The position numbers and the translations under genes are program-made. Of a DNA stretch of 64,000 nucleotides, positions 39,401-47,998 are shown piece by piece. The stretch spans positions 3,089,732 to 3,153,731 of the forward strand of contig NC_016894.1 of assembly GCF_000247605.1 (NCBI RefSeq), in the 5' to 3' direction. Below the pieces are notes generated by a model. It ran no database searches. It saw only the letters and a program-made list of their open reading frames with translations, and was not told where the DNA came from. Position 1 is the first letter of the stretch, and every line of letters begins with the position of its first letter. The DNA comes from Acetobacterium woodii DSM 1030 (GTDB lineage Bacteria > Bacillota > Clostridia > Eubacteriales > Eubacteriaceae).

Positions 39401-41613
39401 ACGGTTAAAAGAATTGCATCGCCAACATAATGCCCCACTTCGTTATCCCGATCGGTATAAAACTTCGTAATGATTGAGTTATCCCGAATAGTATATTTAT
39501 CAGCTAAAGGCACCTCTACGGCAACGTCATTCGCATCGGTTATTTCGACTTTTAGTTGATAATCGCCGGGTTCGGTAAAATACTGGCTCACCGTTTTATT
39601 GGTTGATGCGTCAGCGATCGGTAGATAATCAGCGCCTAATTTGTAAAAAAACTGATAGGAGTAGGGCGCTTTTCCGCCGCTTCCGTTCGCCGTCAATTTA
39701 ACCGTTGTTTCTTTACTTTGCGGCGAATTTTTATCGGTTGTCAGCGTCCCGGCCAGGGTATCATAAACAGCATAATTGCTACTGGTCTTTGTCGCCGTTG
39801 TGCTGGTTGTGTCAGTGACATCCACGTAAAAAGTGTAGGTACCGGCAGTGTCCGGTTTAAAGCTAATCGTATTATTGGTATTTGGCGTCGCCGGTGTTGT
39901 TTCAATTTTCTGCTTTTCGGTAATTTTTGCGGTAGTGTAATAAAAAATATAGGTATATGGACCCGTTCCCTCGGTTATTGTATCGGCGGTAAGAATAATG
40001 GGGTCCGTATCACCGATATAAAATTGCGATCCATCTGCTTTAGCCACCGTAAAGCTGCCAATATCCGGCGTATCCACGATGACAACATCAATTATTTTAG
40101 CAGCCGGACATTTTTCAATTTTTCCACTGGCATTGGTCAAATCAACACAAAAATGATAGGTGCCAGCCTGAGTCGGGGTAAAAAGAACCTTGGTCAGATC
40201 GGAATACTCCTGAATTTCATGCTCCGTTGGATCAGAATCCAAGGTGTAATAAAAACGATATTCGGTTGTATCTGTTTTTCCGCCTGATGCCAACACCGAT
40301 AAATTAAGATCGGTTCCCAGTTCCTGCGTGCCGGTTTTATCAACGGTAAAACTTTCAAGATTCAGATAATCAACCGCAACGTAATCTGTGATTGTTGCGG
40401 TCGCGGTTTGACCGACACTATCTTTAACCGTTACATACAGTGTATAAGCACCTGCGGTCGTGGGGATAAAATTACAGGTATTTTCGGTACTGTATGGCTT
40501 AAGAACCTTTCTCGTTGATCCCTGCTGACTGGAAAACTCATATGTATAAGGCGCTGTTCCCGTGGCGCTTTCCAATGCCGCCGTTAACAAAATTGTTTCA
40601 TTGATGTATTGCGGTGAGTTTATCGCTGGGCTAAAACTTGCAATCACGGGTTTATTAACGATCTCATATTTAGAAATGACTTTCGTACAAATATAACCGG
40701 AGCTATCTTTAACATTCGTATAAAGCGTATAGGTCCCCGCCGTTGTCGGGGTTAAAACAGCGGTAGCCGCCGTTGACCAATCTTGCAGTGTCACCGACGT
40801 TTTATTTCCGCTCAGATCAACCAGATCATAATAAAACTGATAGCTGATAGTCCCTGAACCACACGTTATCGTTGTTGTTAAGGTAATCGGTGTTTTAACA
40901 TTCTGGCCCGATTCCAGACTGGTTTTAAAATCACTAATCGAAAACGACAACGGAACAAAGGTAATATTATATTCCGAAGCATAGTTATTAGCCAATGATC
41001 CTGACTCTCCGGTAATCTTTAAAATACTGTTTTTCTCAAATGCATTGGGGCCAATTTTTATCACACTCGATGGAATAGTCACATTTTTCAGACTGCTACA
41101 GCCGCCAAAGGTATGGTTATCCGCTGCTGAATCTATCGATGTTACCGTAAAGGGAATCTCCAGAGTTTCTATGGTGGTACAATCTTTAAAAGCCCCCGCG
41201 CCAATTTTAACCACCGTTTTTCCATCTAAAGATGTCGGAATCGTTACATCAGCATCTGTCCCGGTATAACTTGTAATTATTGCTTCGTTGTCATCAACGT
41301 CATAGCTATAATCACCTGATGTTGCCATTGTTCCCATTGTTTCGGAAGCTGTCATTACCTCGGTATCGGCACTGCTTAAAGCCACCCGCTGTAAATCCTG
41401 ATTTGGTTTTTCAATGTTAGTCGCCGTGTCCAAAACTGCTGGAACATCAAGCTCGTTCGCTTGAAAACTCGTTTCGTTTGGATCTGCCGCATTTTCAGTC
41501 ACCGTTGCTACCGGTTGATCGATTTCTTCTGCCAACACACCAATTGGCATGCTGCTGACCACCAACAGGATGCTTATGATGATACTCACAATTTTATTAA
41601 GTCTACTTTTCAT
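36493..41613 (-). CDS. Giant secreted protein: short BspA-type LRR and about fifteen Tyr-rich Ig-like repeats
   Basis: This 1706-residue protein is the largest in the window. A signal peptide (cleaved after GVLA) is followed by an acidic linker, then a short BspA-type leucine-rich repeat part (about residues 100-220, with AFKDCTTIETLEIP and GGCSSLKNVTIPSSV). About fifteen tandem domains of 90-100 residues then run to the end. Each has GGKxPYxYQFYYK, then AGTYTFYVxVTDxxG, like triple-tyrosine or PKD-type beta sandwiches. There is no sorting motif or transmembrane anchor at the C-terminus. It is likely a fibre-like surface or matrix protein. The minor differences between repeats suggest expansion by duplication. 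Confidence 0.87.
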   Translation of the reverse strand: MKSRLNKIVSIIISILLVVSSMPIGVLAEEIDQPVATVTENAADPNETSFQANELDVPAVLDTATNIEKPNQDLQRVALSSADTEVMTASETMGTMATSGDYSYDVDDNEAIITSYTGTDADVTIPTSLDGKTVVKIGAGAFKDCTTIETLEIPFTVTSIDSAADNHTFGGCSSLKNVTIPSSVIKIGPNAFEKNSILKITGESGSLANNYASEYNITFVPLSFSISDFKTSLESGQNVKTPITLTTTITCGSGTISYQFYYDLVDLSGNKTSVTLQDWSTAATAVLTPTTAGTYTLYTNVKDSSGYICTKVISKYEIVNKPVIASFSPAINSPQYINETILLTAALESATGTAPYTYEFSSQQGSTRKVLKPYSTENTCNFIPTTAGAYTLYVTVKDSVGQTATATITDYVAVDYLNLESFTVDKTGTQELGTDLNLSVLASGGKTDTTEYRFYYTLDSDPTEHEIQEYSDLTKVLFTPTQAGTYHFCVDLTNASGKIEKCPAAKIIDVVIVDTPDIGSFTVAKADGSQFYIGDTDPIILTADTITEGTGPYTYIFYYTTAKITEKQKIETTPATPNTNNTISFKPDTAGTYTFYVDVTDTTSTTATKTSSNYAVYDTLAGTLTTDKNSPQSKETTVKLTANGSGGKAPYSYQFFYKLGADYLPIADASTNKTVSQYFTEPGDYQLKVEITDANDVAVEVPLADKYTIRDNSIITKFYTDRDNEVGHYVGDAILLTVETEGGTANSTYQFSCKSGARTIWSSNATTSKTATYAGPTSAGRYTFTVTVVDVDGTTDTETLKSYQVLATPSAKAVKVNKTSGVILGDIIKLTASGTGGKSAYSYQFYYKKDADTTYTAIGGATKNKTINFPCDSLGTYTFYVEIKDAYDKPSVNRDETGSVAIKVTNPPVIKNFTAIKDQTVGKTESPVVYEKDTVDLTVTVQDAKGEGDLTYDFYYTQGKTKIPIGSSQTITPRITNEQATVKFIPPAAGTYNLFVAVSDTKGSVDTERIASYKVLSGGTSKAVKLSKTSGLNVGDTIKLTATGSGGKSPYLYQYYVKGPSDLAFQPYGTATKSKTISYTFPSNVTGDYLFAVKITDYYGVTLSEITETESVKTTVANPPDITELTVDKIAGTVGTTVAYEGDTVKLAVDQKAATGDGTVNYQFEVKQGTKKLWQSTDSTTDNVTYLLPAAGTYTFSVTATDSAGSKDVYSVKSFKVYPKLEAKSIKSNKTKDLIVGDQIKLSATGAGGQAAYTYQFRYKKDAAVSYTPIGSSDKNKNITFELLAAGSYTFSVVVTDKNGVVSTNEITTQVVVGNPPVIQSFLASPAKGAAVYNGDTITLTANVKEETGMTSSLTYDFYYKQGTSQVDLLTTSTSTYTASATFKPENAGNYDFYVDITDGNSTVTEKLTRYAVLSDVAVKSIKTDKSSGVNIGTTVKVTATATGGKSPYSYQFYSKSADNSENTFKTYSSSATAEFKPTVAGFYSLHVRIKDANGKICSNDDAIFIQDFEVVDYPVLKSLTSSLPSGQYVDTEIVLTATASGGVTPYNYTFAAKRTGGAEETLVADTVNPNQAKFTPTEAGSYTLSVTLTDKDNNASTPAKMEIRSYQIYAKPSVKTFTVSKDTVKVKSRVTIKAVIEGGMSPYKYKFTYTKDGGSETLIRDFSSTSSYSFIPQTAGDYTFHVYIMDKLGTSAEMEGDKTLKVTTE

Positions 41614-41789
41614 TCTTCCTCTCGCTTTCTCAAACTTAATGGTTATGTTAATCCAATGATTGTTATTATTAATTACTGACTTTTATTTTATCGGCAATTA
41701 ATCTCTTAAGATTAGCTTAATTTGCTATTTTCAAATATCCAAGCCCCATTAATTAACATAATTATTGGCAAATCCCTTTCTTATCGATA

Positions 41790-41838
41790 AAAAAAGTGTA
41801 CCAATTAAACATATTTTGTTTGATTAGTACACTTTTTA
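41790..41838 (-). terminator. Intrinsic terminator after the 667-residue surface protein gene
   Basis: Inverted arms AAAAAGTGTAC and GTACACTTTTT with a second inner AATTAAAC/GTTTGATT pairing lie 44 bases past the stop. Confidence 0.8.
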
Positions 41839-41881
41839 AATAACACCAAAACAAATCGATCTGAGTACTCTTAGTTTGTAT

Positions 41882-43885
41882 CTAATTATTAATCAGGATC
41901 ATAATATTTGCGGTCGTTGCCGCAGCTCCGCCATCAGTCGGGGTAATGGTAAAGGTGACGGTTGCTGTATTGTCACCGGAACTGGTAATTACACCAGTTG
42001 TTGGGTTAATGACGGCAGTTCCCCCAGCAACTTGTTTAAAGCTCATGGTATAAGCGGTTTTATCAATCCCGGCATTTGTCAGCATTTCGTTAGCACGGGT
42101 CAGAATATTGTCCCCTACTTTTTGGATGCCAAAGTTATCGGAATTTAACTTGGCCTTGGTGATCACATTGGTTGCGGTATAAACCAGATTTTTTTGCGCC
42201 GCCACAATTTTTGCGGTGGCATTATTTACCGCTGACTGGCTGCTGTCCGGTGTTACCACATTGGCCGTTACAACGGTTTGATAGGTTGTCCATGATGCCG
42301 GAGTATAATTTGACTGTTTTACTGCCGCTAACGCCGCATCATAGGCTGTCATATCCGACCCCAACACTAAAATCGCATTCTGCAAGGCAATCAAGGTATT
42401 GGTATACCCGTCAACAACATCTTGTGAATAACCTTTTAGCGTCTCGGTAGCGATACCAGTAATCGCGATTACCTGAGCATTATTCGTATAAGACGTAAAC
42501 GAAGCCGTCGTGTAAGGTCCGTCCGATATTTTAATATTTTTTGCGGCATTAAATGCCGTCAGATCTGAAGTTACAACAAGTTTTTTAAGATAACTGTCGA
42601 TATCTGTAACCGCCGCATCAATGATTGATTGTTCGGTATTTTTGGTAATGACATCATAGGACCAAACCCCATTTGTCAAAGTCCCATAAGTTTCACAATT
42701 GGTTACATAGGGATTCCAGGTTGCTGATGTATACGGCGCATTGGCGGCATCGGCACCATATTGAACGTACAGTGATATAGCGGTATTAAAGGCGGTAAGA
42801 TCCGAATACAAAACCAGTTTTTTCTGAGCTTCCAGAATCGCTCCGGTTGCCGCATCAACTTCTGCCTGAGTATTCAGGTTTGTCACGACATTGGCATCCA
42901 GCACCGCTTGATACTCTGGCCAGCCAGATTTAACCTGTTCTTTTTTTACAGCATCACGAACCGCTTCATAATTGGTCATATCAGCTAATTTTACCAGCTC
43001 TTTTTGCGCTTTGATAATGGCAATCGTTGCTGCGTCAACCTCTGCCTGAGTATTCTGTTCAGTTACAACGTTAGCATCAATCACAAGCTGATAAATATCC
43101 CAGGAGTCCGGTGTGTAATCAGTTTCTGATACACTGCTTAAAATATCATTATAAACGCTTAAATCAGCTATTTTTACCAAGCTTTCCTGAGCCTTTTCAA
43201 TCGCATTGGTAGCTTCGGTTATTTTGTTGGCAATATCATCTTTTGTTACCACATTAGCAGCAACAACCTTTTGATAGGTCGCCCATGAAGCGGTCGTATA
43301 GTCGGTTTCCTTAACCTGATCCAGTACCGCCAGATATTTGTCATAGGCCGCCTTTACCGGGGTTTTAACAATCATAATTTCGATTGCTTCCAGACGCAAA
43401 CCTTTTCCTTCGGAGCCTGACAACTGACCGTCGGCAACCCATCCTTGTTTCCAGCCGTCGTTTTGGATATGGGTTCGATATTTAACCGAATAATCGGAGG
43501 CAGTCGTACCCGTCAATTCAATTTCAATTGCTTCGAGCCGTAACCCCTTCCCCTCTGAACCAGACATCATGCCATCGGCAACCCAGCCTTGTTTCCAACC
43601 TTCGTTCTGGATATGGGTCCGATACTGAATCTTCATATCATCCGGCACATTTCCGGTGAGCTCAATTTCGATTCCTTCCAGCCGCAAACCGCGCCCTTCT
43701 GAACCGGATAAATTACCATCTGTCATCCATCCCTGAAGCCAGCCATCGTTTTCAATGTGAGTGCGATAGGTTACCCCAATATCACTCTCTGACGCCGGGT
43801 CCTCTTCCTGGGCAAAAACATTTGCCGAAAAAAACATCGATACAATCATTACCGCTGCTAAAAAAGATATCCTTAATTTTTTCAT
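41882..43885 (-). CDS. Secreted protein: three ChW repeats and about six FIVAR-like repeats
   Basis: This 667-residue protein has a signal peptide ending ANVFA. Three ChW repeats follow (about residues 37-170, cores HIENDGWLQGWMTDG, HIQNEGWKQGWVADG). Four clear and two degenerate FIVAR-like repeats come next (DYTTASWATYQKVVAANVV and relatives). The C-terminal domain of about 90 residues has the same layout as that of the 1280-residue protein (a RANEML..TNAG / RAEALM..TNL pair). It is the shortest of the four modular proteins and could be the ancestral arrangement. The gene has its own terminator. Confidence 0.9.
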   Translation of the reverse strand: MKKLRISFLAAVMIVSMFFSANVFAQEEDPASESDIGVTYRTHIENDGWLQGWMTDGNLSGSEGRGLRLEGIEIELTGNVPDDMKIQYRTHIQNEGWKQGWVADGMMSGSEGKGLRLEAIEIELTGTTASDYSVKYRTHIQNDGWKQGWVADGQLSGSEGKGLRLEAIEIMIVKTPVKAAYDKYLAVLDQVKETDYTTASWATYQKVVAANVVTKDDIANKITEATNAIEKAQESLVKIADLSVYNDILSSVSETDYTPDSWDIYQLVIDANVVTEQNTQAEVDAATIAIIKAQKELVKLADMTNYEAVRDAVKKEQVKSGWPEYQAVLDANVVTNLNTQAEVDAATGAILEAQKKLVLYSDLTAFNTAISLYVQYGADAANAPYTSATWNPYVTNCETYGTLTNGVWSYDVITKNTEQSIIDAAVTDIDSYLKKLVVTSDLTAFNAAKNIKISDGPYTTASFTSYTNNAQVIAITGIATETLKGYSQDVVDGYTNTLIALQNAILVLGSDMTAYDAALAAVKQSNYTPASWTTYQTVVTANVVTPDSSQSAVNNATAKIVAAQKNLVYTATNVITKAKLNSDNFGIQKVGDNILTRANEMLTNAGIDKTAYTMSFKQVAGGTAVINPTTGVITSSGDNTATVTFTITPTDGGAAATTANIMILINN

Positions 43886-44036
43886 TTAATCCTCCGTTTG
43901 ATTTTTTATCTCAACTCATTTTCTTTACGTCCTACCGTTTTAACGCTAACTCCATATATCTTAAATTTTACACCTTTTTTAGTCCTTTTGCAAACGAATA
44001 ATCCCACCCGTGTTGATAGTCAATTTAGCGCCTAAC

Positions 44037-44073
44037 TAAAAAAAGACCCGGAGTGGCTGATTCCGGATCTGTT
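44037..44073 (-). terminator. Intrinsic terminator after the coiled-coil protein gene
   Basis: Minus-strand arms AGATCCGG and CCGGGTCT with an 11-base loop and a run of T begin 12 bases after the stop. Confidence 0.8.
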
Positions 44074-44084
44074 ATGAGAACAGC

Positions 44085-44681
44085 TTATTTCACCTGTTTC
44101 ATTTTCAAAACATATAATTCCCGTTCGTTTTCAATTTCCTTATGCAAAACAAAACCAAGTGTCTCTTTAATATCTGCAAATTGTTGCGCCGTATCGGTTT
44201 TAAATTCGGTCAAAACGGCTGTTTGTTCACACACGACATCAAGTTTTGTTTTTACTTCACTTAGTTCAGTCTTAATGCCTACGACATCATTTTTGACTTC
44301 ATTCAGTTCAGTCTTAATTCCTGCGACATCACCCTTAACTTCACTCAGCTCAGTCTTAATGCCTGTAACATCATTCTTAACTTCATTCAGTTCTGCTTTA
44401 ATGCCTGTGACATCATTCTTGACTTCACTCAGTTCTGCTTTGATGCCTGTGACATCGTTCTTGACTTCACTCAGTTCTGCTTTGATGCCTGTGACATCAC
44501 TCTTGACTTCACTCAGCTCAGTCTTGATGCCTGTGACATCATTCTTGACTTCACGCAGTTCTGCTTTGATGCCCGTGACATCATTTTTAACTTCGCTCAG
44601 TTCGCCCTTTACACCATTTAAACCAGTTTCCAATTGCCCCAGTTTTTCAAGCACAACCTGCTGGAATGCCTCATTTGTCAT
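44085..44681 (-). CDS. Coiled-coil protein with 14-residue tandem repeats
   Basis: This 198-residue cytoplasmic-type protein has no signal or membrane segment. Residues 35-146 are eight tandem 14-residue units of the form VTGIKAELSEVKND, flanked by an N-terminal helix with LEKLGQLETGLNGVKGEL and a C-terminal helix. The 14-residue period is two heptads with V/I/L at core positions, so it should form a long rigid coiled coil. Similar repeats occur in phage tail and chromosome-linked proteins, but I cannot assign a function. It is a single gene. Confidence 0.85.
   Translation of the reverse strand: MTNEAFQQVVLEKLGQLETGLNGVKGELSEVKNDVTGIKAELREVKNDVTGIKTELSEVKSDVTGIKAELSEVKNDVTGIKAELSEVKNDVTGIKAELNEVKNDVTGIKTELSEVKGDVAGIKTELNEVKNDVVGIKTELSEVKTKLDVVCEQTAVLTEFKTDTAQQFADIKETLGFVLHKEIENERELYVLKMKQVK
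44244..44579 (-). repeat. Eight tandem 42-bp repeats inside the coiled-coil gene
   Basis: The 42-bp unit encodes VTGIKAELSEVKND and recurs eight times with few changes, mostly at Ala/Thr and Ser/Asn/Arg positions. Such near-identical arrays change copy number easily. Confidence 0.92.
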
Positions 44682-44836
44682 GTTTTCATCTACCCTTCTT
44701 ATTTAAAATTGCTACCGTCCTTATTCAATTTATTATTATTATTATACCCGATAATCAATCTGAATAGAATAGCTTTTTAAATAGTTGGTTATTTCCGTTT
44801 GATCACGGTATTCAATTGCTCCCTTGAAAACAAAAT

Positions 44837-45481
44837 CTAATAATTATGAAATCTCGTTTCAACGAGTTCCTCTCCCGGTTCAAGTATAATATATCGGTCA
44901 TCCCTGACACCACTCATCATTTCTTCCAACAGGTGAATATTTCCATCGGTTTCATGTATCCCCAACCCCAGCTTTTGCGCCATCGCCTCACACTTGAGTC
45001 GATCGTCATTTGTTTCGACCCCAGTGCGAATAAACAAAAGATACTGATAGTTTTTAAACATGACTCTGGCAATGCGGAGGGCTTTCTCTTCACCATACTT
45101 TTTTTTCACCCGATCGTGCTCGTAGCCAATGCCATCTTCGCCCCACAGCCATCCCTGGGATACAAAGTAAGAGGTACACCGCAACGCATCCACATCGCTT
45201 CGACCATGCAGAATAATCTCAATGCAGTCTTCCACCCTGGGCATTACAATCGGACAGCTCTTAGCCTGTATCCCAAGCAATGCTTTTCCGCACAACCCGT
45301 AATTGAGATAGATGAGATCTGCTTCGGTCTGTGCATCAATGGCTTCTTGAATTTCTAGATGAAGTTTATCCGGTTCATTATGCAACTGCTCCTCTAACCA
45401 CCGGCATTCAATATCTGAATCTTTGAGAAATGCCTCAATCTCCTTTCGCAAAACACCACAACCAATCAAAACCCGTTTCAT
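44837..45481 (-). CDS. DUF1638 domain-containing protein
   Basis: This is a protein of about 214 residues with the DUF1638 pattern: LIGCGVLRKEIEAFL at the start, LIYLNYGLCGKALLGIQAK in the middle, then RVEDCIEIILHG. It has no signal and no membrane segment. Several conserved Cys are present (Cys8, Cys23, Cys73 and Cys86 of the chosen start, approximately). The family is common in methanogens and acetogens near corrinoid methyltransferases, but no such gene is near here, so the role is unknown. Start 45481 follows GGAGG; the in-frame ATG at 45514 looks like leader. Confidence 0.85.
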   Translation of the reverse strand: MKRVLIGCGVLRKEIEAFLKDSDIECRWLEEQLHNEPDKLHLEIQEAIDAQTEADLIYLNYGLCGKALLGIQAKSCPIVMPRVEDCIEIILHGRSDVDALRCTSYFVSQGWLWGEDGIGYEHDRVKKKYGEEKALRIARVMFKNYQYLLFIRTGVETNDDRLKCEAMAQKLGLGIHETDGNIHLLEEMMSGVRDDRYIILEPGEELVETRFHNY

Positions 45482-45748
45482 TTTGCATCCTCCGCTTCTT
45501 ATCCATATTTTCAACTTTAATTAAGAAGCAAATTTCGTGCCAATTGAAACGACCTATTTAAGGTTATTTATTCATCATCTCTTCCATTTTATAGTATTAA
45601 ATGCATTTCAATCATCTATAACGATCTAAATTAAGTATTTAAGTTTAGCCTGTTTTTTTTATCGGGTTGTTTTTTCAAAAATGAAAATTTTCTTCATTTT
45701 TCAGCGACTACTTAAAAGCAATAAGATGATAAATGAAGAGTCCCCATG

Positions 45749-46510
45749 TCACTCTTGATCTTTTATCGCATTTTCGATTATCCGTTTCCCGATTCCCAGT
45801 ACCCTGCTCAATTGTCGAATGCTACAACCCGTTTCCTAGTGTATTATCTGGATACATTCATTTCTTTCGGTCTTGCTTAAGCTCATTATTTTTGAATATC
45901 GCTGATTCTCTTTAACCATCGCCTTGATCCCGTCATCAGTATATTTTACAAAAGTACTCACATCAAGACAATTATCCTGATTAACCTCACATGAAAACTT
46001 TTCGAAATCAGAAACTTGTTTAAAATAGCTTTTTATTAAATCAGCATCAACATATTCTGCTATCCCATCATATGCGTTAAGATAGTTTTGATAACTGCTC
46101 CATTTATACTCAGCCAATGACTTTACCATCTGTGCCTTTAATGGATTATTATGAATATAACGCAGAACGGTCAATAAATATGGTTCATCTTCAACGGTTT
46201 CACTACTATATCGGTTTTGAAATAAATGACCCGTTCTTCCATACTTTTGGTTATGAAATCTGACGTACCCAACGGTGATCCGTTTAATGCTTACGCCCAG
46301 CTCTTCTCCTTCCTTCATGAGCAAATGGACATGATTATCCATCAAACAGTAAGCATAGAGCTTAAATTCTCCCATTTCCTTAGCGCGCTTCAGTTTTTCC
46401 ATAAAGTACACTTTGTCCTCGTCATCCATAAATATGTTCCGACTATCTATCCCCTTTAACATCACATGATAAATACCGGTTATACTTTTGACTCTTGCCT
46501 GCCTCGCCAT
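45749..46510 (-). pseudogene. REP-associated (Y1/HUH) transposase with in-frame amber codon
   Basis: This is a RAYT-type transposase. The HUH motif appears as YCLMDNHVHLLMK (HVH, about residues 65-67), with a catalytic Tyr candidate in the stretch GHLFQNRYSSETVE. Translation stops at a TAG (45836-45838), after CIQIIH, but the same frame then reads ETGCSIRQLSRVLGIGKR.. to a TGA at 45749, the normal C-terminal helix of RAYT proteins. The TAG is thus an in-frame amber, most simply a nonsense mutation. The ORF before it is nearly full length and might still work. 27-bp REP motifs lie on both sides. ATG 46510 has a GTGAGG site. Confidence 0.82.
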
Positions 46511-46562
46511 TTTTGACCTCACTTCTTACATCTTCGCTACATTCTATCATATTTTTCTAAAT

Positions 46563-46589
46563 GTGACAATTGGAACGTCCCCGTGTCAC
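46563..46589. repeat. 27-bp REP palindrome, copy at the transposase promoter side
   Basis: It starts GTGACA, contains GGAACGTCCCC and ends GTCAC. Related copies lie at 47893, 49285, 49939, 50045 and, in reverse, 60761. The copy at the other end of the transposase gene (45740-45753, GTGACATGGGGAC on the minus strand) is a half. Confidence 0.9.
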
Positions 46590-46609
46590 TCCAATATTGT
46601 CTGTGAAAA

Positions 46610-47620
46610 TCACAGTGCCAAGAACTTCTTGACATCTTCAATGCTTGAAAAGTTGTCGATTTCATAATTCAATAGTTCCATCATCTTCAGATCCAGCTCA
46701 GCAATTTTTTTCTGATATTCAGCAGGCATGATTCCGAATTTTCTTGCTAACCGATTGACTGCTAAATCACTCAGGCTATCTTTTTTGCCTTTTTCGATAC
46801 CTTCTTCAAAGCCTTCTTCTCTCAAAACTTCAGCTAATGTCATGGTTACTTCACTTCCTTCCTTGTAGGTTACTGCTAATTGCTTAATAACGGTATTCAG
46901 TTGATCTTTTGAAAGCTGTGGTCCGGATGTCAGAATATAACGCATACAGGTTTCAAAATACTGAATACCTGTTTCTTTTTCTTCCAACTCATCCAGGGCT
47001 CTGGCTGCCTTGAAAATCGTTTCCAGAAATTCCTGACTATTTTTCGTAAAAACATCTCTGAAAATAGACAAAGCAATCGTCAATTCTGCATTTCCTTTGA
47101 TTTCTTCATCTGAAAAGTGAGATAAGTCATAGAGTTGGTAGCGATAATCCGGTGTCAGTTGTTTGACTTCTTCCGGTAACGTATCAAAATCCATAATCAG
47201 ATCGCTAAGCATCGATCCCATCTTCCATTGTGTTTTTCCGTGGTAAATCACCAATGGAATGATCACCGGGATATGGGTGTCATTTTCCCTGTTGACTTTC
47301 TGGTTCCAGATGCGAACCATGTACGTCAATAACTGCAGTGCAACCATTCTGTCCAGATAGCTCTTGTGTTCAAACAGAAAATAAAGATAACCGTCCCGCT
47401 GATTGATTTTTGTTCTGAATAGCATGTCCGAGAATAACTCACTGAGTTCTTCATCAACGTGGCTACCATTCTGAATTTCCAGTTCATTCAGATCAACTAT
47501 TTTTAAAATCGGTTCTGGCAGGTAGTTCTCGATGAAATCTCTAGCCACTAACGGATTTGAAAATATTTCCTTGAAAAACTTGTCATGGGGATTCTGTATT
47601 TTCATCTCACTATTTTTCAT
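46610..47620 (-). CDS. Rpn-family nuclease (PD-(D/E)XK, Transposase_31-like), copy 1
   Basis: This 336-residue protein has the N-terminal FFKEIFSNPLVARDFIENYL and the catalytic PD-(D/E)XK core SDMLF...LFEHKSY (D, then ExK), followed by a helical C-terminal part. Members are recombination-promoting or phage-defence nucleases in Enterobacteria. The protein is almost identical to the copy at 47999-49009 over the first about 255 residues but differs in the last 80. This fits a family with rapidly changing C-terminal parts. No IS-type terminal repeats surround it. Confidence 0.9.
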   Translation of the reverse strand: MKNSEMKIQNPHDKFFKEIFSNPLVARDFIENYLPEPILKIVDLNELEIQNGSHVDEELSELFSDMLFRTKINQRDGYLYFLFEHKSYLDRMVALQLLTYMVRIWNQKVNRENDTHIPVIIPLVIYHGKTQWKMGSMLSDLIMDFDTLPEEVKQLTPDYRYQLYDLSHFSDEEIKGNAELTIALSIFRDVFTKNSQEFLETIFKAARALDELEEKETGIQYFETCMRYILTSGPQLSKDQLNTVIKQLAVTYKEGSEVTMTLAEVLREEGFEEGIEKGKKDSLSDLAVNRLARKFGIMPAEYQKKIAELDLKMMELLNYEIDNFSSIEDVKKFLAL

Positions 47621-47744
47621 TTTTTCACTTTCTTTGCCTTTATTATAATTGAATTCCCGTTAAAATGCCATTGGATTTAATCGTTTGATTTTGCAACATG
47701 GACGGAGCTAACTTCCGATTGAAGATTTTGTTTTCAGCTTGTCC

Positions 47745-47843
47745 TCGTCATCGATAATTGATAAAGATATTTTGACTGTCTATCCCCTTTAACATCACAT
47801 GATAAATACCGGTTATACTTTTTACTCTTGCCTGCCTCGCCAT
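47745..47843 (-). pseudogene. Truncated RAYT 5' remnant, copy 1
   Basis: The minus strand starts ATGGCGAGGCAG and reads MARQARVKSITGIYHV, then GIDSQNIFIN, matching the first 33 residues of the transposase at 46510. The frame then breaks and the homology ends. The upstream leader with REP palindrome (47893-47919) is retained. Confidence 0.85.
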
Positions 47844-47892
47844 TTTTGACCTCACTTCTAATTCGTTTATGCTATATTCTATCATACTAAAC

Positions 47893-47919
47893 GTGTCAAC
47901 TGAAACGTCCCCTCGTCAC
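47893..47919. repeat. 27-bp REP palindrome copy
   Basis: It begins GTGTCA, contains CTGAAACGTCCCC and ends GTCAC, in the same spacing to the RAYT remnant start as in the intact transposase. Confidence 0.88.
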
Positions 47920-47998
47920 CTCATTCTCTCGAATTTTATGAACTCATCAAAAAAACATGGCTTTTTCACAGGTCCCGAAGCGTTCCCATGTCACCACC

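Noticed and set aside
44244-44579. Possible CRISPR array
   Set aside because: The 42-bp units are contiguous with no unique spacers, lie in frame and encode heptads; no cas genes are present.
44053-44706. A 217-codon plus-strand frame over the coiled-coil gene
   Set aside because: It is the complement of the 42-bp repeats; the minus-strand coiled coil has a ribosome site, terminator and sensible protein sequence.
45836-45838. Pyrrolysine codon as first explanation
   Set aside because: RAYT proteins do not need pyrrolysine, ordinary genes here end with TAG, and the second case is in a gene without a start; kept as a low-weight finding only.
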